The notes under the pieces are model-generated. The model saw only the letters and a list, made by a program, of their open reading frames with translations. It did not search any database and was not told the origin of the DNA. DNA of 64,000 nt from Metalysinibacillus jejuensis (GTDB lineage: Bacteria > Bacillota > Bacilli > Bacillales_A > Planococcaceae). The translations under genes and the position numbers were made by a program. Each line of letters starts with the position of its first letter. Positions within the stretch are counted from its first letter, which is position 1. The DNA lies in assembly GCF_003057615.1 (NCBI RefSeq), contig NZ_QAFW01000005.1:29536-93535 (forward strand), written 5' to 3'. Positions 29,668 to 38,897 of the stretch are shown here, piece after piece.

Positions 29668-30903
29668 TTAAACGCGTTTAAACACTAAACTTGCATTATG
29701 ACCACCAAAACCTAATGAGTTACTCATCGCGTATTCTACTTGCTGCTCACGCGCTTGGTTAGCTACATAATCTAAATCACAGTCTGGATCTGGATTTTGC
29801 AAGTTCATTGTTGGTGGTAAAATACCTTCTTTAAGTGCTAAAACTGTAAATACAGCTTCCACACCACCTGCTGCACCTAGTAAGTGACCCGTCATCGATT
29901 TTGTTGAACTCATTGCTAAATTATACGCATGCTCTCCAAAAACTGATTTAACCGCCATTGTTTCGTATAAATCATTGTACGGTGTACTTGTACCGTGCGC
30001 ATTAATATAGCCAACACTTGTTGGCTCCACGCCGCCGTCTTGTAATGCTTGCTTCATTGCACGTGCTGCACCTTCACCCTCTGGCGCTGGCGCTGTAATA
30101 TGGTAAGCATCACCTGTTGCACCGTAACCTACTAACTCTGCATAAATTTTAGCACCACGTGCCACTGCATGCTCATACTCCTCCAAAATAACAATCCCTG
30201 CCCCTTCACCAATAACAAAACCATCGCGGTCTTTGTCAAATGGACGTGATGCATTGCTTGCATCTGTATTAAGTGAAAGAGCTGTGCTTGAGCAGAAACC
30301 TGCAACTGCCATATTAACAATTGGTGACTCTGCGCCACCTGTAATCATTACATCTGCATCGCCGCGCTCAATTACTTTAAACGCATCGCCAATCGAGTTT
30401 GTACCTGATGCACAAGCTGTTACTGAACATGAGTTAATACCTTTTGCACCGAAGTGAATCGATACTTGACCTGATGCCATATCAGGAATCATCATCGGTA
30501 CAAAGAACGGGCTCACACGGCGTGCTCCGCGCTGTTGGAATTTTAAATATTCCTGCTCGTATGTTTCCATGCCGCCAATACCCGAGCCAATCCACACACC
30601 TGCGCGTGGCGCTAATTCTTCAGAGATTTCAAGGTTGGCATCTTTCATTGCCATAATAGAAGCTGCCATCGCATAATGCGTAAAGCGGTCCATGCGACGC
30701 GCATCCTTTTTTTCGATAAAGTCTTCAATGACAAAATCTTTCACTTCTGCTGCAATTTTAGCTGGAAAATCATCCGGATTTAAACGTGTTAATGGTCCCA
30801 CGCCTGATTTACCTGCTTTAATGTTTGCCCATGTTGTTTCGATATCGTTACCAAGCGGCGTTACAACGCCTACACCTGTTACTACTACTCTACGTTTCGT
30901 CAT
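29668..30903 (-). CDS. fabF: 3-oxoacyl-ACP synthase II
   Basis: This 411-residue elongating condensing enzyme belongs to type II fatty acid synthesis. The nucleophile Cys lies in [16 protein letters not shown], and the two His are in [11 protein letters not shown] and [12 protein letters not shown]. The start is [16 protein letters not shown] at 30903. It lies 13 nt after fabH, so both are one operon, under the FapR operator upstream of fabH. Confidence 0.98.
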   Translation of the reverse strand: MTKRRVVVTGVGVVTPLGNDIETTWANIKAGKSGVGPLTRLNPDDFPAKIAAEVKDFVIEDFIEKKDARRMDRFTHYAMAASIMAMKDANLEISEELAPRAGVWIGSGIGGMETYEQEYLKFQQRGARRVSPFFVPMMIPDMASGQVSIHFGAKGINSCSVTACASGTNSIGDAFKVIERGDADVMITGGAESPIVNMAVAGFCSSTALSLNTDASNASRPFDKDRDGFVIGEGAGIVILEEYEHAVARGAKIYAELVGYGATGDAYHITAPAPEGEGAARAMKQALQDGGVEPTSVGYINAHGTSTPYNDLYETMAVKSVFGEHAYNLAMSSTKSMTGHLLGAAGGVEAVFTVLALKEGILPPTMNLQNPDPDCDLDYVANQAREQQVEYAMSNSLGFGGHNASLVFKRV

Positions 30904-30916
30904 TATACTCTCTCCT

Positions 30917-31855
30917 TTATTTTCCCCAAATTAATAAAATAGCGCCCCATGTAAGACCGCCACCAAAGCCTACTAATACTAGTTTGTCACCATCTTTTAT
31001 TTTACCCGACGCTACATCATCGTACAATGATAGACCAATTGAAGCCGCTGACGTATTGCCGTATAAGTGAATCGTTTTAGACATCTTCTCCTCAGGCAAA
31101 CCTAAGCGCGTGCGTGCTGCATCCATAATACGAATATTCGCTTGGTGTGGAATTAAGTAATCTACATCTTCTTTTTGTAAACCTGCTTTCTCAATAACGC
31201 GTAACGCCGATTCTCCCATCGTACGCACAGCGAATTTAAAAACTTCACGCCCATTCATTTCGATATGACGCTGGTCATTTAAAAATAAATGCTTACCTCC
31301 ACTACCATCTGAACCAAGATCAAACGCTAAGAAGCCGCGGCCCTCTGCTACATTACTTACGATGGCAGCACTTGCGCCGTCCCCAAACAATACGGCTGTA
31401 TTGCGATTTTCAAAATCTAATACTTTCGATAATTTTTCGACGCCAATGACTAAAACATTGTTATAAGCACCTGTTTGTACAAATTGTTGTGCGGTTACAA
31501 GTCCGTACATAAAGCCCGTACATGCGGCGCTCATATCCATTGAGGCTGCATTTTTTGCACCGATTGCATCTTGCACGATATTAGCGACGCTCGGGAAGGC
31601 TTGGTCTGGTGTAACTGTTGCAACAATTACCATGTCGATTTGCTCTGCGCTAAGTGCTGCTTGTTGCAATGCCTCTTTAGCTGCATGGATGGCTAAATCT
31701 GATGTATCTTCATCATCTGCCGCAAAGTGACGCGCTTCAATACCTGTTCGTGTACGAATCCACTCGTCATCTGTATCTACAAATTTTTCTAACTCTACAT
31801 TTGTTACCTTTTTTGCTGGAACGTATTTTCCGAGTCCAATTATGCCTACACCCAT
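30917..31855 (-). CDS. fabH: 3-oxoacyl-ACP synthase III
   Basis: FabH starts fatty acid chains by condensing acyl-CoA with malonyl-ACP. The 312-residue protein shows the Cys-His-Asn triad: [24 protein letters not shown] and [11 protein letters not shown]. The N-terminus [18 protein letters not shown] and the TRTGIEARH motif are typical. It forms the fabHF operon, and a FapR-type operator lies about 30 nt upstream. Confidence 0.98.
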   Translation of the reverse strand: MGVGIIGLGKYVPAKKVTNVELEKFVDTDDEWIRTRTGIEARHFAADDEDTSDLAIHAAKEALQQAALSAEQIDMVIVATVTPDQAFPSVANIVQDAIGAKNAASMDMSAACTGFMYGLVTAQQFVQTGAYNNVLVIGVEKLSKVLDFENRNTAVLFGDGASAAIVSNVAEGRGFLAFDLGSDGSGGKHLFLNDQRHIEMNGREVFKFAVRTMGESALRVIEKAGLQKEDVDYLIPHQANIRIMDAARTRLGLPEEKMSKTIHLYGNTSAASIGLSLYDDVASGKIKDGDKLVLVGFGGGLTWGAILLIWGK

Positions 31856-31883
31856 AAGGCAACCCCTCTTCCTATTATCAATT

Positions 31884-31902
31884 ATTAGTACCTAGTGCTA
31901 AT
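31884..31902. promoter_or_regulatory. FapR operator upstream of fabH
   Basis: ATTAGTACCTAGTGCTAAT is an imperfect palindrome close to the known FapR consensus TTAGTACCTGATACTAA. FapR represses lipid synthesis genes and is released by malonyl-CoA. The site is placed to control fabHF. No fapR gene is in the window. Confidence 0.85.
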
Positions 31903-32037
31903 TATAGCGCACGCTTTTTTTAAACACAATAACGAGTTTTTTTGCCCTAAAGTATTCATTTTTTTTCGCCTTATGGTATGGTATTATAAGTGTATATGTA
32001 CAATCGTACGAAAAACGTCATATGAGGTGAAATAATC

Positions 32038-32232
32038 ATGCAATATATTGTTACTTTCTTTTGGTCATTCTTATTAGTATCAATGTTAAACTATGTAGTA
32101 AGTTCGGTACTTGCGGTACCATTTGACTTCCAACTTGGTGCAATCGTTTCTGTCGTATTTGCTGTTTTAGTATTCATCATTGCAGCAATCATCCCGAACG
32201 AATCGACACCTGAAACAACAAAAGAAGCTTAA
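32038..32232 (+). CDS. Small membrane protein, DUF2929 family (YjzD-like)
   Basis: The 64-residue protein has two hydrophobic helices (about 4-26 and 32-55) and an acidic C-terminal tail. Its sequence start (MQYIVTFFWSFLLVSMLNYV) and its place upstream of fabH match B. subtilis YjzD. Function is unknown. ATG 32038 follows TGAGGTG. Confidence 0.88.
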   Translation: MQYIVTFFWSFLLVSMLNYVVSSVLAVPFDFQLGAIVSVVFAVLVFIIAAIIPNESTPETTKEA

Positions 32233-32238
32233 AAATCA

Positions 32239-32267
32239 AGCAGTCGCTAAGTGCGGCTGCTTTTTTC
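32239..32267 (+). terminator. Terminator after the DUF2929 gene
   Basis: AGCAGTCGC-TAAGT-GCGGCTGCT, then TTTTT. Confidence 0.85.
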
Positions 32268-32272
32268 AATGC

Positions 32273-32304
32273 AAAAAAAGCGAGAAGGCCGTACCTCCTC
32301 GCTT
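32273..32304 (-). terminator. Terminator after clpB
   Basis: The minus-strand arms AGCGAG and CTCGCT, with AGG/CCT inside, precede TTTTTT. Confidence 0.75.
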
Positions 32305-32310
32305 CATATC

Positions 32311-34440
32311 TTATGCTTTTGTGACAACACATTGACCATCTTGCATCGTTACGTTTAATGTTTCGCCTGCTACTACGTCACCTTTTAATAGTTCATGTGC
32401 TACTGCTGTTTCGAGATGGCGTTGGATAAAGCGTTTAAGTGGTCGTGCACCGAACTGTGCATCAACACCCTCTGTTACAATCCACTCAATGACACTATCG
32501 TCAACCGTCAGTGTAACTTCTTGCTGTGCCACACGGTCTTGCAATTGTTTGACGTATTTCCACGTAATCGCATGGAAGTGATCGTTTGATAAGGCATGGA
32601 ATAAAATAATGTCATCCACACGGTTGAGTAACTCTGGTTTAAAGTGCTGACGCAGTGCGCCCATAATAACATTTTCTAAATCGGCATTCGGTGTTTCTTG
32701 CACGTCTAATAAATACTGCGAACCAATATTAGATGTCATAATAACGACCGTATTTGTAAAGTTCACTAAGCGACCTTGACTATCTGTAATGCGGCCATCA
32801 TCTAAAATTTGCAGTAAGATGTTGGCAACATCAGGGTGCGCTTTTTCGATTTCGTCAAGTAGCACAACGGCATAAGGGTTGCGGCGGACAGCCTCGGTTA
32901 ATTGACCGCCTTCTTCATAACCAATATAACCTGGAGGTGCACCTACTAAGCGAGAGACACTATGTTTTTCCATGTACTCACTCATATCAATACGAATAAA
33001 GTGCTCCTCTGCATCAAATAATTGTGCGGCTAATGCTTTCGCTAACTCCGTTTTACCTACACCTGTTGGTCCAAGGAATAAAAACGAACCAATAGGCTTA
33101 TTCGGATCTTTAATGCCTGCACGCGCGCGCCAAACCGCTTCTGTAACAAGTTGCACAGCATCATCTTGACCTACTACGCGCTCCTCTAATGTTTCTTTAA
33201 GGCGCAACAGTTTTTCACGTTCGCCCTCTACTAATTTCGTTACAGGGATACCTGTCCAGCGCGATACAATAGAAGCAATTTCTTCTGAGGTTACTTCTTC
33301 ACGTAAAATACGTGTGCCATCACCCTCCATTGCATCCTCTAACTCATGGATTTCTTTTTCGAGTGAAGGGATTTTACCATGACGCAGTTCTGCCGCTTTA
33401 TTTAAATCATATTTCGCCTCGGCATCCTCTAAATCACGACGATAACCATCTAATACTTCACGTTTTTTCTGAATGATTTGTAAGCCTTCTTTTTCTTGTT
33501 GCCACTGTTTACGCATACCTTCAGATGATGATTTTAACTCCTCTAGCTCTCCGCGTAATTGTTCAAGGCGTTTTTGACTCGCTTTATCGGTTTCTTTTTT
33601 TAGTGCTTGTTCTTCAATTTCGAGTTGCATAATACGACGTGTTACCGCATCTAACTCTTGTGGCATTGAGTCAATTTCTGTACGAATCATGGCACATGCT
33701 TCGTCAATTAAATCAATGGCTTTATCTGGTAAAAAGCGGTCTGTAATGTAGCGATTTGATAGCTCCGAAGCTGCTACAATCGCATGGTCATGGATACGCA
33801 CACCATGGTGAAGCTCGAAACGTTCTTTTAAGCCACGTAAAATCGATACAGTATCTTCAACAGATGGCTCACGTACCATTACTTGTTGGAAGCGGCGCTC
33901 TAATGCTGGGTCTTTTTCGATATACATACGGTACTCATCTAATGTTGTTGCACCGATACAGTGCAGCTCACCACGCGCAAGCATTGGTTTTAGCATATTG
34001 CCTGCGTCCATTGCACCACTCGTTTTGCCTGCGCCTACAATTGTATGAATTTCATCAATGAATAAAATAATACGTCCTTCTGCCTCTTTAACTTGCTTTA
34101 ATACACCTTTAAGACGCTCCTCAAATTGCCCTTGGTAACTTGCACCTGCTACAAGCGCACTCATATCAAGCTCGTATAATTCACATTCTTTTAAGCCTTC
34201 TGGTACGTCGCCTTTAACAATACGTTGTGCTAAACCTTCTGCAATAGCTGTTTTACCTACCCCTGGCTCACCAATTAATACAGGGTTGTTTTTTGTTTTA
34301 CGCGTTAAAATACGAATGACATTACGAATTTCTTCATCGCGCCCAATAACAGGATCCATTTTTCCGCCTTTTGCGGTTTCAGTTAAATTACGTCCGAATT
34401 GTTCTAATGGTTTTTTATTGTCTGTTTGTTGAAATTGCAT
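32311..34440 (-). CDS. clpB: ClpB-type disaggregase lacking the N-terminal domain
   Basis: This 709-residue AAA+ protein keeps both ATPase modules: Walker A GEPGVGKT and GPTGVGKT, Walker [10 protein letters not shown] and [11 protein letters not shown], and the GYIGYEEGG pore loop. A ClpB-like coiled-coil middle domain (about 250-370) lies between them. No Clp N domain is present: the first residues ([16 protein letters not shown]) run straight into the [14 protein letters not shown] start of the first ATPase. No GF-type ClpP loop is seen, so it should unfold aggregates with DnaK rather than feed ClpP. ATG 34440 follows AAAGGAG. A CtsR operator lies upstream. Confidence 0.93.
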   Translation of the reverse strand: MQFQQTDNKKPLEQFGRNLTETAKGGKMDPVIGRDEEIRNVIRILTRKTKNNPVLIGEPGVGKTAIAEGLAQRIVKGDVPEGLKECELYELDMSALVAGASYQGQFEERLKGVLKQVKEAEGRIILFIDEIHTIVGAGKTSGAMDAGNMLKPMLARGELHCIGATTLDEYRMYIEKDPALERRFQQVMVREPSVEDTVSILRGLKERFELHHGVRIHDHAIVAASELSNRYITDRFLPDKAIDLIDEACAMIRTEIDSMPQELDAVTRRIMQLEIEEQALKKETDKASQKRLEQLRGELEELKSSSEGMRKQWQQEKEGLQIIQKKREVLDGYRRDLEDAEAKYDLNKAAELRHGKIPSLEKEIHELEDAMEGDGTRILREEVTSEEIASIVSRWTGIPVTKLVEGEREKLLRLKETLEERVVGQDDAVQLVTEAVWRARAGIKDPNKPIGSFLFLGPTGVGKTELAKALAAQLFDAEEHFIRIDMSEYMEKHSVSRLVGAPPGYIGYEEGGQLTEAVRRNPYAVVLLDEIEKAHPDVANILLQILDDGRITDSQGRLVNFTNTVVIMTSNIGSQYLLDVQETPNADLENVIMGALRQHFKPELLNRVDDIILFHALSNDHFHAITWKYVKQLQDRVAQQEVTLTVDDSVIEWIVTEGVDAQFGARPLKRFIQRHLETAVAHELLKGDVVAGETLNVTMQDGQCVVTKA

Positions 34441-34463
34441 AGCATTCTCTCCTTTGATTATTT

Positions 34464-34480
34464 TTTGACCATCTTTGACT
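34464..34480 (-). promoter_or_regulatory. CtsR operator upstream of clpB
   Basis: On the minus strand AGTCAAA-GAT-GGTCAAA is a direct heptad repeat with 3-nt spacing, matching the known CtsR consensus. It lies about 24 nt upstream of the clpB start, where bound CtsR would block transcription until heat or protein stress. Confidence 0.9.
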
Positions 34481-34629
34481 ATTATCATCTTACAACCTTT
34501 ATTCCCCAATTGCAAAAAATTGCTCCACTTTTTTTATGAAAATTTGTCATGATACTACCTTTTACTTATCGCTTTCATTTGAAATTTTATGTTACGATGG
34601 AACTATTAGTAGCGAAAGTAGGTGACAGC

Positions 34630-35319
34630 ATGACAGTAGCCATTCAACAACAAATTCAACATATTTTTTATACGGAAGGACGTCTGCTTGCTTTACAAAA
34701 AGGCACGCGCATTCCATTAGATGATGAACTCGCTCATCACATTGCTTATATTCATAAAGGGCATGTACAACTAACCCAACAAACATTAGGTGGCAAAGAA
34801 CTCACTGTGCGCATTTGTAGCGAAGCGGGCTTAATTGGTGATATTACCTTATTTGCACAAACGAGTACCTCGCCATTTTCAGCTACAGCCTTAACCACCG
34901 TCGAATTGTATGTGCTTCCTAAAACAGTAATGGAGCTACGCATGCAACAACAACCCGACGCTATGATTGAATATATGCAGTGGTTGCAACTCGAAAACTT
35001 AAAACATCAAAGCTTATTACGCGACCTCGTGTTACACGGTAAAAAGGGCGCGCTATTTTCTACGTTAATCCGCTTAGCAAATACATATGGTCAGCCGCAA
35101 CCATGCGGTAGTATTTTTATTGATTTAGCCTTAACTAACACAGAGCTTGCTAATCTTTGCGGTACGAGCCGCGAAATGATTAATCGCATGCTAAATGACT
35201 TAAAAAAACATCATATTATTTCATTTGATAAGGGATATATTACAGTGCATGAGCTTGAACAATTAAAGCACGCTATCGATTGCGAAAACTGCCCCATTGC
35301 CGTCTGTCGCATCGATTAA
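34630..35319 (+). CDS. Crp/Fnr family regulator with a C-terminal Cys cluster
   Basis: The 229-residue protein has a cyclic-nucleotide-binding-like beta roll (about 1-130), a long dimer helix, and a winged helix with the recognition element NTELANLCGTSREMINRML. It ends in CENCPIAVC. The three Cys (about 218, 221, 226) have the C-x2-C-x4-C spacing known for the 4Fe-4S cluster of Bacillus Fnr, so an oxygen-sensing role is likely. The start is ATG 34630 after TAGGTGA. It diverges from clpB; its targets are unknown. Confidence 0.88.
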   Translation: MTVAIQQQIQHIFYTEGRLLALQKGTRIPLDDELAHHIAYIHKGHVQLTQQTLGGKELTVRICSEAGLIGDITLFAQTSTSPFSATALTTVELYVLPKTVMELRMQQQPDAMIEYMQWLQLENLKHQSLLRDLVLHGKKGALFSTLIRLANTYGQPQPCGSIFIDLALTNTELANLCGTSREMINRMLNDLKKHHIISFDKGYITVHELEQLKHAIDCENCPIAVCRID

Positions 35320-35390
35320 TGCTAGCGTTACAATAGAAAGGACGGGTGACCAAGTTGTAATCTACTTCGCGCACCCAATAAATACGCATA

Positions 35391-35425
35391 GAAAAAAGGT
35401 GCAGCCGAGTGGGCTACACCTTTTT
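35391..35425 (-). terminator. Terminator after the YitW-like gene
   Basis: AAAGGTGTAGCC and CGGCTGCACCTTTTTT form a strong hairpin on the minus strand. Confidence 0.88.
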
Positions 35426-35428
35426 GTA

Positions 35429-35737
35429 TTAACGTACACCTAATGCGATTTTTGCATAGCGTGACATCATATCTTTTGACCAAGGTGGACTCCAAACAAT
35501 GTCAACCTCTGTCTTTTTCACTTCTGGTAATTCACTTAATGCCGTTTGCACTTGATCAACAATAACAGGCGCCATTGGGCAACCCATTGAAGTTAACGTC
35601 ATCGTAACTACCGCGGTACCTTCTTCATCTAAGTTAACATCGTAGACTAAGCCAAGATTGACAATATCAATACCAAGCTCAGGGTCGATTACATTTTCGA
35701 GTACACCTAAAATACTTTCTTTCATATCTGCATCCAT
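35429..35737 (-). CDS. MIP18/DUF59 Fe-S cluster assembly factor (YitW-like)
   Basis: The 102-residue protein matches the MIP18/PaaD-like family: NVIDPELGIDIVNLGLVYDV, the single conserved Cys in TSMGCPMAPVI, and a WSPPWSKDMMS end. The family helps mature iron-sulfur proteins. ATG 35737 lies 8 nt after AGGAG; the in-frame GTG 35746 overlaps that site. It lies next to, but converges with, the Fnr-like gene. Confidence 0.92.
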   Translation of the reverse strand: MDADMKESILGVLENVIDPELGIDIVNLGLVYDVNLDEEGTAVVTMTLTSMGCPMAPVIVDQVQTALSELPEVKKTEVDIVWSPPWSKDMMSRYAKIALGVR

Positions 35738-35838
35738 TTGCTTCACTCCTATCTTCTGTAATCATAACAGAAGCCTTTAATGCTTGCCAAATCTTTGATG
35801 TAACGTTACGATGCTAACAGAAAGTGAGGGACATTTTT

Positions 35839-36651
35839 ATGATTTTTCAACCGCATTTAATCGTCTTAGATTTAGATGGTACCTTGCTTACCGATCAGCA
35901 GACCATCTCGCCTAAAACAAAAGATATTTTATTGCGCGCTCAAGCGGCTGGCCACTACGTCATGATTGCGACAGGGCGTCCGTACCGCGCAAGTATTCCA
36001 TATTATCAAGCACTCGGTTTAAAGACACCAATCGTTAACTTTAATGGTGCTTTCGTACACAATCCTCGCAACCAACGTTTTAAGGAGCAACATACACCGA
36101 TTGACTTACATGTCGTTCGTGATGTTGTTGACTCTATAAACCACTTTCAATACGAAAATATTATCGCTGAAATTAAAGATGATGTGTACTTACATGCAGA
36201 TAATGAGAAGTCGCTTGAAATTTTTACGATGGGTGAACCGCGAATCACACGTGGTGACTTAACCGTTTACTTACCAGATAACCCCACAACCCTACTCATT
36301 CAAGCTGAGGAACAAGATGTTGCTACGATTCGTAGCCATTTGGCGGATGTCCATGCAGAACTCATTGACCATAGAAGATGGGGCGCCCCCTTCCATATCA
36401 TTGAAATTGTGCGTAACGGCTTACATAAAGCTGTAGGTATCGCTTTAGTAGCGAAGCATCTCAATATTCCACGCGAGCGCATTATTGCTTTTGGCGATGA
36501 GGATAATGACCTTGAAATGATTGACTTTGCGGGCGTTGGTGTTGCTATGGGCAACGGCATTGATCAGCTAAAAAACATCGCCAATGAGATTACAGCTTCT
36601 AATAACGAAGACGGTATCGCACGCGTGTTACAAGAGCGCTTAAAATTATAA
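35839..36651 (+). CDS. Cof-type HAD phosphatase
   Basis: The 270-residue haloacid dehalogenase-like phosphatase has motif I VLDLDGTLLT, motif II ATGRPYRAS, the Lys in NGLHKAVGI, and motif IV GDEDNDLEM. A class IIb cap lies between motifs II and III. Substrates in this family are sugar phosphates or flavin precursors; this one cannot be read from sequence. ATG 35839 follows GAGGG; GTG 35824 is upstream in frame but overlaps the ribosome-binding site. Confidence 0.92.
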   Translation: MIFQPHLIVLDLDGTLLTDQQTISPKTKDILLRAQAAGHYVMIATGRPYRASIPYYQALGLKTPIVNFNGAFVHNPRNQRFKEQHTPIDLHVVRDVVDSINHFQYENIIAEIKDDVYLHADNEKSLEIFTMGEPRITRGDLTVYLPDNPTTLLIQAEEQDVATIRSHLADVHAELIDHRRWGAPFHIIEIVRNGLHKAVGIALVAKHLNIPRERIIAFGDEDNDLEMIDFAGVGVAMGNGIDQLKNIANEITASNNEDGIARVLQERLKL

Positions 36652-36690
36652 AAATCGAGCAGTAGCACTCGCTACCGCTCGATTTTTTTA
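36652..36690. terminator. Bidirectional terminator, HAD gene/ywbE
   Basis: ATCGAGCAGTAGC-ACTC-GCTACCGCTCGAT, with an A run before it and TTTTTT after it, sits between converging genes. Confidence 0.9.
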
Positions 36691-36885
36691 CGTTATAATT
36701 TGTTGCACACGACCGACTTGACCATCTGTTAAGCGCACTTTAATACCATGTGGATGGCGAGCGCTATTCGTCAAAATATCTTGAACGATGCCTTCTGTCA
36801 GTTTACCTGTGCGTTGGTCTTTTTTGAGTACAATGGCTACTTTACTTCCTGGGTGAATGTCGCTGCGTACTTGTCCATTACGCAT
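36688..36885 (-). CDS. ywbE: YwbE family protein
   Basis: The 65-residue protein matches YwbE: GQVRSDIHPGSKVAIVLKKD, then LTEGIVQDILTNSARHPHGI and KVRLTDGQVGRVQQI. A KOW-like beta fold is likely; the function is unknown. Its ATG (36885) overlaps the 3' end of the GH13 gene by 8 nt, with AAGGG inside that gene. Confidence 0.92.
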   Translation of the reverse strand: MRNGQVRSDIHPGSKVAIVLKKDQRTGKLTEGIVQDILTNSARHPHGIKVRLTDGQVGRVQQIIT

Positions 36886-38308
36886 TGCGTTTTTTCCCTT
36901 GGCGTGCGCGTTTTACGACAATAATAATAAATGCCGCAAATAAAATATAAACGAGCGCTAAAGCGACCATATAGGATTTATTTAGCCCTTGGTTTTCAAT
37001 CACTTGATAAATTTCGACAATTTCACGATTCAGCACGAGCACATACTCCCCGTTTTGTTCACGTACGATATCGCGGTCAAACATACCACGCAACTCTTTA
37101 TTAGCTCCTAGTTGCTCTTCTGTTAACGTTACACTTTTTGTTTTATCCGTGTTGTTAACAAAAATTACCCATTGTTCGTCGTCACTCGTACGTGTATAAA
37201 CGAGTAACCCATTATCATTTTCAATGACATTAAAATCACCGTTACGTAATGTTGGCGAATCATTGCGTAGTTGCATCACATTGCGCAAGTTACCTTGTAG
37301 CTCTTTATCTACACTAAAGTTCATTACTTGATGTGTATCAGGTGCTTGTTCACCGTTAATAGCAATTTCCGTTCCGTACTGCACGACAGGCGTACCTGGT
37401 AATGTAAATAATGTACCTAACACCATGCGCATACGTGTTGGTGCAAACATTCCTTCACCTGCAATATCGTGCGTGAAGCGGCTCGTATCTAGCTCATCAA
37501 CCATTAATTGCATCGGTTTATCGCTATTGACGATTGCCGGAATTGTCGATGTATCGCCGTTAACATTTTTAAACGCTTCACGGAAAATTTGATTCGTTTC
37601 TTCGCTATACGTCGTATCAAAATCAGCATCGCTTTCGCCCTTAGCTATTACGTAATAATCGCCTTCTGCTTTAACAGCAGCAATTAAGTCATTTAAAAAA
37701 TCTTGCGGCGCATCTTCTAAATAAGTAATGCGAAGCCCTGCGATATCATGTGCTTTAACGAATGTCGTCGCTGCCTCAATCATCTTTTGTTGCAATGCTT
37801 TATTCGTTAAATCCCACTTCACCATATTGCCTTCAGTTGAAGCAATCCATTTCGGGTCATTTGCCCACTCATGATTAATGCTTGCTTGCCCCAGTGGGAA
37901 GTCAGCCATCATACGAATATCGTATTTTTTATACGTTTTAATTAGTTCGTCTAGCTCTTCTTCTGTGCCGAAGCGACGCTCTAATGTAGTGTGGCTTGTT
38001 GGTAATGAGCCATCATATTTATCAGTAGAGAAAATGGTACCTAATGAAATGATCGTATAGCCCATATCATAAATATAGTTAAACTTTTCTTGTAATCCAC
38101 CAAAGTCACCACCAGCAAAGCTTGACGGGTCATCTGGGTCCGTCTCGTAATCGTTTTTACTCGTCTTATTAAAATAACGGTCTACGAGCACATCGTAAAT
38201 GCTTTCATCTTGAATTGTGCGCTTCTCTTGTGCTGAAGCTGGTAATTGTATTGCTGTGGCAAGCAGCATACTCGCTACTGCGGTACTCAACCATTTTTTT
38301 ATATTCAA
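36878..38308 (-). CDS. Membrane-anchored GH13 alpha-amylase-like protein, probably inactive
   Basis: This 476-residue protein has a signal peptide (residues 1-26, ending ASA), a GH13-type barrel start (IYDVLVDRYFN, SFAGGDFGGLQEKFNYI), and a C-terminal membrane helix (about 447-467) followed by a basic tail. The catalytic motifs are damaged. Region I reads ADFPLGQ (Asn and His lost). Region II reads GLRITYLED, with Thr 195 where the nucleophile Asp should be. Region IV reads VDELD where VDNHD is usual. The acid Glu (GES, about 225) may remain. The fold is probably kept for carbohydrate binding or scaffolding. ywbE overlaps its end. Confidence 0.85.
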   Translation of the reverse strand: MNIKKWLSTAVASMLLATAIQLPASAQEKRTIQDESIYDVLVDRYFNKTSKNDYETDPDDPSSFAGGDFGGLQEKFNYIYDMGYTIISLGTIFSTDKYDGSLPTSHTTLERRFGTEEELDELIKTYKKYDIRMMADFPLGQASINHEWANDPKWIASTEGNMVKWDLTNKALQQKMIEAATTFVKAHDIAGLRITYLEDAPQDFLNDLIAAVKAEGDYYVIAKGESDADFDTTYSEETNQIFREAFKNVNGDTSTIPAIVNSDKPMQLMVDELDTSRFTHDIAGEGMFAPTRMRMVLGTLFTLPGTPVVQYGTEIAINGEQAPDTHQVMNFSVDKELQGNLRNVMQLRNDSPTLRNGDFNVIENDNGLLVYTRTSDDEQWVIFVNNTDKTKSVTLTEEQLGANKELRGMFDRDIVREQNGEYVLVLNREIVEIYQVIENQGLNKSYMVALALVYILFAAFIIIVVKRARQGKKRNA

Positions 38309-38417
38309 CGTACTTCCTCTCCTTCACATCATACATCAGTAAGTTTATCAAATAACCCTAGGCGACCGCTATCTTTTATGTAATTTAGCACAAATTTAGA
38401 TTTGACAAAGTCGTGAC

Positions 38418-38451
38418 AAAAAAATCGCGCCAGCCTAAGCTGACGCGATTT
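38418..38451 (-). terminator. Terminator after the yisL-like gene
   Basis: AAATCGCGTCAGC and GCTGGCGCGATTT pair around a short loop, followed by TTTT on the minus strand. Confidence 0.88.
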
Positions 38452-38455
38452 ATTT

Positions 38456-38821
38456 TTATGCTAAGAAATGCATGCCTACTGGTAATTTAAAGCCTAGGAA
38501 TAATGTGATGAATAAGAATACCGCAAATAAAATCATAAAGATGTTATACGGCTGTCCTTTTGTCTTCTTCACTAATGTCATTTCCATCATACCGATTGTT
38601 AGTAGACCCATTAAGAATTTAATACCATACATCATATTATCAATCGATTGGTGTTTAAAGAATAATGCCGCACCTGAAATGATAATTAAAATGTAAAATA
38701 AACGCAGTGCCATGTGTAAGCCTTTGTTTGGTTTAGCACCCATTGCCGCAACAATGAATAATACAACGCCGATTACCCATGTTGTAATATGCAAGTGCGT
38801 TGTGTCTGTTAAAAAGCCCAT
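38456..38821 (-). CDS. YisL family membrane protein (UPF0344)
   Basis: The 121-residue protein has four membrane helices and the family start THLHITTWVIGVVLF, and ends in FLGFKLPVGMHFL. Function is unknown. ATG 38821 follows GAGGTGGG. yisK lies just upstream on the same strand, the neighbour it has in B. subtilis. Confidence 0.9.
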   Translation of the reverse strand: MGFLTDTTHLHITTWVIGVVLFIVAAMGAKPNKGLHMALRLFYILIIISGAALFFKHQSIDNMMYGIKFLMGLLTIGMMEMTLVKKTKGQPYNIFMILFAVFLFITLFLGFKLPVGMHFLA

Positions 38822-38897
38822 AGTTTTCCCACCTCATTTTTTTCTGTACAAAACTATCCTAACATGATGCTGACCTTGTTTCAAACGATACTAATTA

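Noticed and set aside
34441..34629. Missing ClpB N domain as a separate or frameshifted gene
   Set aside because: Only 189 nt separate clpB from the divergent Fnr-like gene, and none of the frames read there gives N-domain sequence.
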